Assembly (NCBI GenBank): GCA_945787305.1 | Contig: CALZIH010000149.1 | Coordinates: 1 to 10,588, forward strand | Direction of reading: 5' to 3' | Source of the DNA: an uncultured Desulfobulbaceae bacterium | Lineage (GTDB): Bacteria; Desulfobacterota; Desulfobulbia; Desulfobulbales; Desulfobulbaceae | Length of the DNA stretch: 10,588 nt | Part shown: positions 6,543-10,588 of the stretch, in pieces | How the letters are laid out: each line of letters begins with the position of its first letter | Numbering within the stretch: position 1 is the stretch's first letter | Translations under genes and position numbers: made by a program | Notes under the pieces: model-generated | Databases searched by the model: none | What the model was told of the DNA's origin: nothing | The model's input: the letters and a program-made list of their open reading frames with translations, nothing else

Positions 6543-7082
6543 CTAGGTCAGGAGATGCTGGTTAACAATAGTCACCCCGCTGAGCATGGCGCCGACTATC
6601 CCGAGATACCCCTGGTCGGTCCCCGCTATAAACAGGTTTTCCCATGGTGTCCGGCCATCCTTGACCTTAATCGGGCTACCATAAACCGCACCGGCCCCTT
6701 TACCGGTAAATCGTTCAATAGTCAGCGGTGTGAAACAGTCTTGGTATACAACGTCCGAGCCATAATTCCCAACAATTTTACCAACTACTCGTGTCGACTC
6801 CCGGCTGCATCGCTCTTTTTCCAACCGGTAGGCGTCCCTGCCAAGCTGCAGCCACTGCTCATAATTTGCGGGGTTGGTTACCCGAAGCTGCCAAGTGTCT
6901 TCAGGTTCGACCCCCTGAAAATTCTCGGGAAAACAAATTACCCCCCAGGAAGGATCAATCAAACTGTCCGGCCGCCTGTACTGCCAGTTGTTGTTCAGGG
7001 AATAAAACACTATTGTCCTGTCCCGACTGAGGCCTTGGTTGATCGATTGCGGCAGCAGGGAGATGGTCTCCATAAAACTCAT
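6543..7082 (-). CDS. CrtI/phytoene desaturase-like FAD oxidoreductase, C-terminal part (split gene)
   Basis: A 179-codon frame that carries the rest of the oxidoreductase begun at 7906. Its C-terminus, PWENLFIAGTDQGYLGIVGAM followed by LSG, is the conserved FAD-contacting tail of CrtI-like enzymes. It has no N-terminal Rossmann motif, so it cannot be a complete enzyme by itself. The ATG at 7082 overlaps the stop of the upstream half as ATGA; an AAGGAG lies about 15 nt upstream, rather far for a ribosome binding site. The same frame stays open upstream of that ATG and reads IGLPGTATLSGWSLDKERHTGR from 7148, which fits the missing middle of the protein. This favours a frame disruption near 7148-7156 over two original genes. 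The middle region (residues about 20-120) holds the substrate-side domain and has no motif I recognise. Confidence 0.75.
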   Translation of the reverse strand: MSFMETISLLPQSINQGLSRDRTIVFYSLNNNWQYRRPDSLIDPSWGVICFPENFQGVEPEDTWQLRVTNPANYEQWLQLGRDAYRLEKERCSRESTRVVGKIVGNYGSDVVYQDCFTPLTIERFTGKGAGAVYGSPIKVKDGRTPWENLFIAGTDQGYLGIVGAMLSGVTIVNQHLLT

Positions 7083-7906
7083 CCTGCCGGTGTGGCGCTC
7101 CTTATCAAGGGACCAGCCGCTGAGAGTTGCCGTTCCGGGGAGGCCGATGCATCGGCAGTCACCATCTCGCCACTTGCCAGCCGAACACCTAGAACCCGAT
7201 CGCTATCGCGGACGATTTCGGAGACTTCTGTGTTAAAACGTACCTCTCCACCAAAAGTTTTAAATTGTTCCAGCAGTTGATCGAGAAACTCGCGAATGGT
7301 CTCTCCAGGGCGGAAAAAGCCTTCCAAAAACAGGGCACGAAACATGATTGCGAACTGCCCAAGATCCATGTCCCGTTCTTCAGCATTGCCATAGACCATG
7401 AGCGGCAACAACAACATATTTTCAAGCAGGGGATTGTTTAACAATGCAGAGAGAAACGTTCGGGCGGATCGCCAAGGTGCCGGAGCAAACGGATCATATT
7501 GTTCCATCTCTTGGACAAGACGTAAAAACCCAGGTTCACTGCCGGAAAACTCGCGGCCGATCTCCTTGGCCAACAAAGAAATATCATTGGAAAATTGCAA
7601 GGCATGACCAGGAAAAACAATTTCGGAACCAAACTGTTCCCGAGTAACAAAACGCTTACGGGAAAGTTTAAGCTGACGGAAAAGGCGATTGAGTGGTGCA
7701 CGTTTATCGCCCGGGGGAGCGAAGTTGGTCATAGCGTGCAGACCGGTCTCCAACAGGTGACCCTTACGGAAATAATAGGAATTCAGCCCACCCGGCAGGG
7801 AATGCCGTTCAAGGATAAGAATTTTTTGCCCGAAACGGGCAGCACGAATACCAGCGGCCAATCCGGATAAACCACCGCCAATGATAATAAGCTGATAATC
7901 AGCCAA
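7079..7906 (-). CDS. CrtI/phytoene desaturase-like FAD oxidoreductase, N-terminal part (split gene)
   Basis: A 275-codon frame opening with a textbook dinucleotide-binding fold: IIIGGGLSGLAAG (residues 7-19), acidic strand end Glu33, then the LPGGL motif (37-41) typical of the CrtI/phytoene dehydrogenase and retinol-saturase-like family. These FAD enzymes desaturate, isomerise or saturate long hydrophobic chains. The only usable start is TTG, 4 nt after the ACP stop; no ATG or GTG exists in frame downstream of the preceding stop. Homology-like sequence stops at about residue 253 (SGEMVTADA). The remaining 22 residues look out of frame, while the missing segment is found in the next frame, which continues as the ORF ending at 6543. 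The whole would be about 455 residues, near the 468 of its intact neighbour. It may be a frameshifted pseudogene, a programmed -1 shift, a sequencing error, or two coupled subunits. Confidence 0.78.
   Translation of the reverse strand: MADYQLIIIGGGLSGLAAGIRAARFGQKILILERHSLPGGLNSYYFRKGHLLETGLHAMTNFAPPGDKRAPLNRLFRQLKLSRKRFVTREQFGSEIVFPGHALQFSNDISLLAKEIGREFSGSEPGFLRLVQEMEQYDPFAPAPWRSARTFLSALLNNPLLENMLLLPLMVYGNAEERDMDLGQFAIMFRALFLEGFFRPGETIREFLDQLLEQFKTFGGEVRFNTEVSEIVRDSDRVLGVRLASGEMVTADASASPERQLSAAGPLIRSATPAG
7143..7156. repeat. Perfect 14-bp palindrome at the CrtI-like frame break
   Basis: GCCGATGCATCGGC is its own reverse complement across all 14 bases. Its centre (7149/7150) coincides with the point where the first half of the oxidoreductase must move into the frame of the second half. 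It could be a deletion scar, a cause of sequencing error, or structure at a recoding site. Confidence 0.85.
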
Positions 7907-7910
7907 ATGT

Positions 7911-8162
7911 TCAGACGTCTTTCAGTTTAGGCTCAAGATAGTTGACACAACTGGTCAGGGTTGCCAGCTGAGGATACTCTTCTTCAGGAATCTGCAGCTT
8001 GTAACGTTTGCGCAATTCCATCACGATATCAAGAAAATCCATGGAGTCAAGATCCAACTGATCACGGAGGGGAGCATCCGCATCAAGATCGTCAAACTCC
8101 GCATCTTCATCAATATCCTCTATGATTTCAAGAATAAGATCCTTGATTTCGTCCCGGGTCAT
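7911..8162 (-). CDS. Acyl carrier protein
   Basis: An 83-residue acidic helical protein of normal ACP size. It carries the growing acyl chain as a thioester on a phosphopantetheine arm. The attachment site is Ser40 in LDLDSMDFLDIV, a DSM variant of the common DSL motif; helix II continues as MELRKRYKLQIP, followed by the helix III region. The N-terminal half is very rich in Asp and Glu (DIDEDAEFDDLDADAP). The ATG is preceded by GAGGA at good distance. It sits between the ketosynthase and the CrtI-like oxidoreductases, so it is probably the dedicated carrier of this pathway and not the housekeeping AcpP. No phosphopantetheinyl transferase is visible in the window, so activation would rely on one encoded elsewhere. 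Confidence 0.94.
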   Translation of the reverse strand: MTRDEIKDLILEIIEDIDEDAEFDDLDADAPLRDQLDLDSMDFLDIVMELRKRYKLQIPEEEYPQLATLTSCVNYLEPKLKDV

Positions 8163-8253
8163 ACCTGTCCTCGATTATATATAAAAAAGAAAAAACTCTT
8201 GGCAATACGTACTGGCATTTTGCCGGAAGTAGACAGATATACCACAGTTCAAT
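8163..8253 (-). other. 91-nt AT-rich intergenic gap before the ACP gene; possible weak promoter or attenuator
   Basis: This is the widest gap in an otherwise packed array. On the minus strand it has a short inverted repeat (GGCAA, 14 nt, TTGCC), then AAGAG, the run TTTTTTCTTTTTT and ATATATAAT. TTGCCA could act as a -35 box and TATATA/TATAAT as a -10 box, 18-20 nt apart. However, the resulting transcript would start almost at the ribosome binding site. The inverted repeat followed by a T-rich run could equally act as a weak attenuator. Neither reading is strong. GAGGA just upstream of the ACP ATG is a plausible ribosome binding site. Confidence 0.25.
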
Positions 8254-9507
8254 TCAACTTGCCACAAATCTCTTGACAATGATCACGGAATTAATCCCAA
8301 CCATCCCGAATGAATTGTTGAGCAGGGCATCTACCCTATCAACCTGTTGCGGTATCCCCACCACCAGGCCGGGTAATGCACAATCGGGATCCAAATTGTC
8401 AAGATTGATGGTTGGATGAACCATATTATCCGTGAAGGAGGGCAAATTACCGGCAAGCTCGAGAACACCGGCAGCTCCCATTGCGTGACCAATGTGCGAT
8501 TTGGTATTATTCGTCCAGGTACCAGGACTATCGGCAAAGACCTCCCGTACGGCTTTACATTCCTCTATATCGCCTTGACGGGTACCGGTTGCATGGGTAT
8601 TGATAATGCCGATATCTGTTGGCACCATTTCCGCCCGTTTGAGAGCTGATCGCATACATTCACTCTGCCGGGGCCCATAGGGCAGGACAAAATCCCTGGC
8701 ATCGGAATTCATGGCATAACCGGCAATTTCACCGTAGATTGTTGCCCCCCGCTCAAGGGCCCGGTCAAGGCGCTCCAGGGTGAAAACACATCCTCCCTCG
8801 GAAATAACGATCCCGTTCCGATCCTTATCCAAAGGCCTGCTCGCCTTGGTCGGATCTGTATGCTCAGCCAGTGCTCCCTGGGCCTTAAAACTGGCAAAGA
8901 TTCCAAAAGACCCAACACATTCAGATATCCCTCCACAGAGAGCGAGATCGACCTCACCAAGCCGCAACATCTGCACCCCCTGAATCAAGGCGGCATTTCC
9001 GGCAGCACAAGCCGCTCCCACCGAGTAATGCGGCCCGGTTATCCCGAGATTCATGGTAATTTCCCCGGCCGGATTATTGAGCACGGTTCGGGGATTATGA
9101 TGATGGGTCCAGTAGTCCACATTATAGTCGAACTGACTGATATTGTAGACTTCGTTTTCAGTTTCAACAGTTCCGTGTTCAGTCAGGCCGATATAAACCC
9201 CAACCCGAGAGCGATCATATACGGTCAGTTCTATCCCGGAATCCGCCAGCGCCTCACCGGCACAGTACACCCCGATACAACCGGCTCGGGTTCCACGTTT
9301 GTTTTCTTTTTTCTTTCGGTACCGAGTCTCTGGGAAGGAACATATCCCGGCCGGAGCTGTGCCCATATATCGCAGATCGATGGTTGAAATGCCGCTTTCA
9401 CCAGCCAACAGACGACGCCTGAACTCAGGCAGATCGTTGGCTCCACCCGGGGCGGTCAAGCCTACACCGGTGATAACGATTCGTTCAAACAGATCGGGTC
9501 CTTTCAT
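8254..9507 (-). CDS. FabF-like 3-oxoacyl-ACP synthase (KAS II-type ketosynthase)
   Basis: This is a 417-residue thiolase-fold condensing enzyme, the usual FabF length, which elongates an acyl chain with malonyl-ACP by decarboxylative Claisen condensation. The full catalytic triad is present: Cys167 in GAACAAG, His305 in THATGT and His341 in KSHIGHAMGAAG, with Lys336 in the last motif. The gating loop near the C-terminus, normally GFGGTN, reads GMVGIN (residues 401-406), so the usual gate Phe is Met402; this hints at an unusual substrate. Residues 135-137 are three consecutive His. The start is firmly set: ATG overlaps the alaS stop as ATGA, and GGAGG lies 6 nt upstream. With the ACP, ketoreductase, dehydratase and enoyl reductase downstream it completes a dedicated type II synthase. 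I leave out the symbol fabF because it is unlikely to be the housekeeping copy. It could instead be related to aryl-polyene-type KS enzymes. Confidence 0.93.
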   Translation of the reverse strand: MKGPDLFERIVITGVGLTAPGGANDLPEFRRRLLAGESGISTIDLRYMGTAPAGICSFPETRYRKKKENKRGTRAGCIGVYCAGEALADSGIELTVYDRSRVGVYIGLTEHGTVETENEVYNISQFDYNVDYWTHHHNPRTVLNNPAGEITMNLGITGPHYSVGAACAAGNAALIQGVQMLRLGEVDLALCGGISECVGSFGIFASFKAQGALAEHTDPTKASRPLDKDRNGIVISEGGCVFTLERLDRALERGATIYGEIAGYAMNSDARDFVLPYGPRQSECMRSALKRAEMVPTDIGIINTHATGTRQGDIEECKAVREVFADSPGTWTNNTKSHIGHAMGAAGVLELAGNLPSFTDNMVHPTINLDNLDPDCALPGLVVGIPQQVDRVDALLNNSFGMVGINSVIIVKRFVAS

Positions 9508-10588
9508 GAACCTCCTCCCAACAGATCCGCCACGATTTCTGGAACCGATTGTATTGCTTCCGGTAACTTATCAGGCATTGGCCCTCCCGCTTGAGCCATA
9601 TCTGGACGTCCGCCGCCTTTTCCACCGACAATAGCGGCAACTGCCGCCACCAGTTGTCCAGCTTTGACACGCTCTACCAGATCCTTACTGACAAGGGCCA
9701 GCAAAGCCGCCTTGCCGTTAATCTCACCGGCAAGCACAGCAACACCACTGCCCATCTTGTCTCGAACCTTGTCTCCAGCCTCGCGCAATGTTTTTGGCGA
9801 ATCCAGCGGAATCCGACCAGCCACAACTTTTACTCCGGCAATCTCGGTGGCGCTGCCTAAAAGTTCATTCAAATCTGACAACGCCCTTGAAGCCGCCAAC
9901 GAAGCTATGTCCTTTTCCAGTTCCTTTTGCCGCTTAAGCAGCGCGGTAATTTTTACCGGAGATTCGGCAAAAGGCCCGGAAAGCAACCCGGCAACCTCTT
10001 CCGCTCTACGGGCAAGCTCTTGAACATAGGCAACCGCCGCAGGACCAGTCAACGCCTCTATACGACGAACTCCCGCCGCAATGCCTGATTCGGAAATAAT
10101 TTTAAACAAGCCAATGGTTCCGGTGGCGTTGGTATGCGTACCGCCACAGAGCTCTTTAGAAAAAGCCCCAATGCTGACCACACGCACCTCGTCGTCATAT
10201 TTCTCCCCAAACAAGGCTGTTGCGCCGTCGGCAATAGCCTGCTCTCTGGAAAGCAGATCAGTATGCAATGGGGTATTTCTGCGTATCTGTTCATTGACCA
10301 GTTGCTCGATAGCCACAATTTCCTCGGCAGTTACTGGAGAAAAATGGGTGAAATCAAAACGAAGTCTATCATCACTCACCAGAGAACCGGCCTGTTTGAT
10401 GTGGTCACCGAGAATTTGCTTCATGGCCGCATGCAGCAGATGCGTGGCCGTATGGTTAAGTGCTGTCTCATCGCGTACATTCTCGCTTACCTGCAAGACA
10501 ACCTCCTGACCATATGACAATACGCCTTCGACCACATGTCCTGCATGAAAGATTAGACCATCAACCGGAACAATGGTTTTATCGATCT
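9504..10588 (-). CDS. alaS: Alanyl-tRNA synthetase, C-terminal part (runs off right edge)
   Basis: AlaRS charges tRNA-Ala in the cytoplasm and clears mischarged Ser/Gly-tRNA-Ala through its editing domain. The frame stays open to the right edge, so the aminoacylation domain lies outside; about 361 residues are visible. A GTG at 10535 is internal and is not the start, because the upstream codons read as the AlaRS beta-barrel region (IVPVDGLIFHAGHVVEGVL). The editing domain shows all four zinc ligands: HTATH (codons near 10454-10440) and CGGTH (near 10148-10134), with 102 residues from the first His to the Cys, the same spacing as in E. coli AlaRS. The C-terminal DHHA1-type domain carries the glycine-rich GGKGGGRPDMAQAGG motif. 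The final Gly-Gly-Gly-Ser codons double as the Shine-Dalgarno sequence of the following ketosynthase gene, and the TGA stop overlaps that gene's ATG. Identity is very secure. Confidence 0.97.
   Translation of the reverse strand, partial: IDKTIVPVDGLIFHAGHVVEGVLSYGQEVVLQVSENVRDETALNHTATHLLHAAMKQILGDHIKQAGSLVSDDRLRFDFTHFSPVTAEEIVAIEQLVNEQIRRNTPLHTDLLSREQAIADGATALFGEKYDDEVRVVSIGAFSKELCGGTHTNATGTIGLFKIISESGIAAGVRRIEALTGPAAVAYVQELARRAEEVAGLLSGPFAESPVKITALLKRQKELEKDIASLAASRALSDLNELLGSATEIAGVKVVAGRIPLDSPKTLREAGDKVRDKMGSGVAVLAGEINGKAALLALVSKDLVERVKAGQLVAAVAAIVGGKGGGRPDMAQAGGPMPDKLPEAIQSVPEIVADLLGGGS
9511..9519 (-). promoter_or_regulatory. Strong ribosome binding site of the ketosynthase gene inside alaS
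   Basis: The minus strand reads GGGAGGAGG followed by TTC and the ketosynthase ATG; the GGAGG core is 6 nt from the start. It is built from the last glycine codons of alaS, so a Shine-Dalgarno site and a Gly-Gly-Gly-Ser tail share the same bases. With the ATGA overlap this indicates translational coupling between alaS and the lipid cluster. Confidence 0.75.

Noticed and set aside
7079..7160. Classical -1 programmed frameshift signal
   Set aside because: No X-XXY-YYZ slippery heptamer is visible near the switch point; the palindrome alone is not enough to claim recoding.
6555..7280. Plus-strand open frame of 241 codons
   Set aside because: It is antisense to the split CrtI-like gene and its protein shows no family-like pattern; a shadow of the coding strand.
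575..9507. Carotenoid biosynthesis cluster, suggested by the two CrtI-like genes
   Set aside because: No phytoene synthase, GGPP synthase or cyclase gene is present; the neighbours are ACP-dependent fatty acid enzymes and OleABC-type genes.

Overview
The window is a single, densely packed minus-strand gene array; transcription runs from the right edge to the left. No plus-strand gene is supported, and I see no tRNA, rRNA, CRISPR, insertion sequence or clear terminator. Base composition looks close to balanced. The combination of OleABC-type genes with a dedicated fatty-acid-synthase set and CrtI-like oxidoreductases suggests an anaerobic Desulfobacterota member (Desulfotalea/Desulfobulbales-like). 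That placement is inferred from gene content remembered for such organisms, not from a phylogenetic marker.

Layout in transcription order: the 3' part of alaS (alanyl-tRNA synthetase, cut by the right edge); a FabF-like ketosynthase whose ATG overlaps the alaS stop; a 91-nt AT-rich gap; an acyl carrier protein; a CrtI/phytoene-desaturase-like FAD oxidoreductase split into two reading frames; a second, intact CrtI-like oxidoreductase; a small amphi-Trp-domain protein; a FabG-like ketoreductase; a FabZ-like dehydratase; a FabI-like enoyl reductase; a small DUF1232 membrane protein; an OleA-type thiolase-fold condensing enzyme; an OleB-type alpha/beta hydrolase; and the N-terminal 194 residues of an OleC-type AMP-forming ligase, cut by the left edge. 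Most junctions overlap (ATGA, GTGA, TGATG) or have very short spacers, as expected of one polycistronic unit.

Proposed working model (inference): KS, ACP, KR, DH and ER form a dedicated type II fatty acid/polyene assembly line separate from housekeeping lipid synthesis. The two CrtI-like flavoproteins modify the chain by desaturation, isomerisation or saturation. OleA then joins two chains head to head. OleC and OleB turn the reduced product into a beta-lactone and then a long internal olefin. OleD, the expected NADPH reductase, is not in the window and may lie beyond the left edge. The dedicated FAS plus CrtI-like part resembles, from memory, gene sets proposed but not proven for ladderane lipid synthesis in anammox bacteria. 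The likely product is therefore an unusual polyunsaturated or otherwise modified long-chain hydrocarbon or ketone.

The main oddities are: a frame break in the first CrtI-like gene, sitting on a perfect 14-bp palindrome; a ketosynthase with a changed gating loop (Met in place of the usual Phe); a FabI-like reductase lacking the second conserved active-site Tyr; and a KAS III-like enzyme carrying the Glu that marks OleA.
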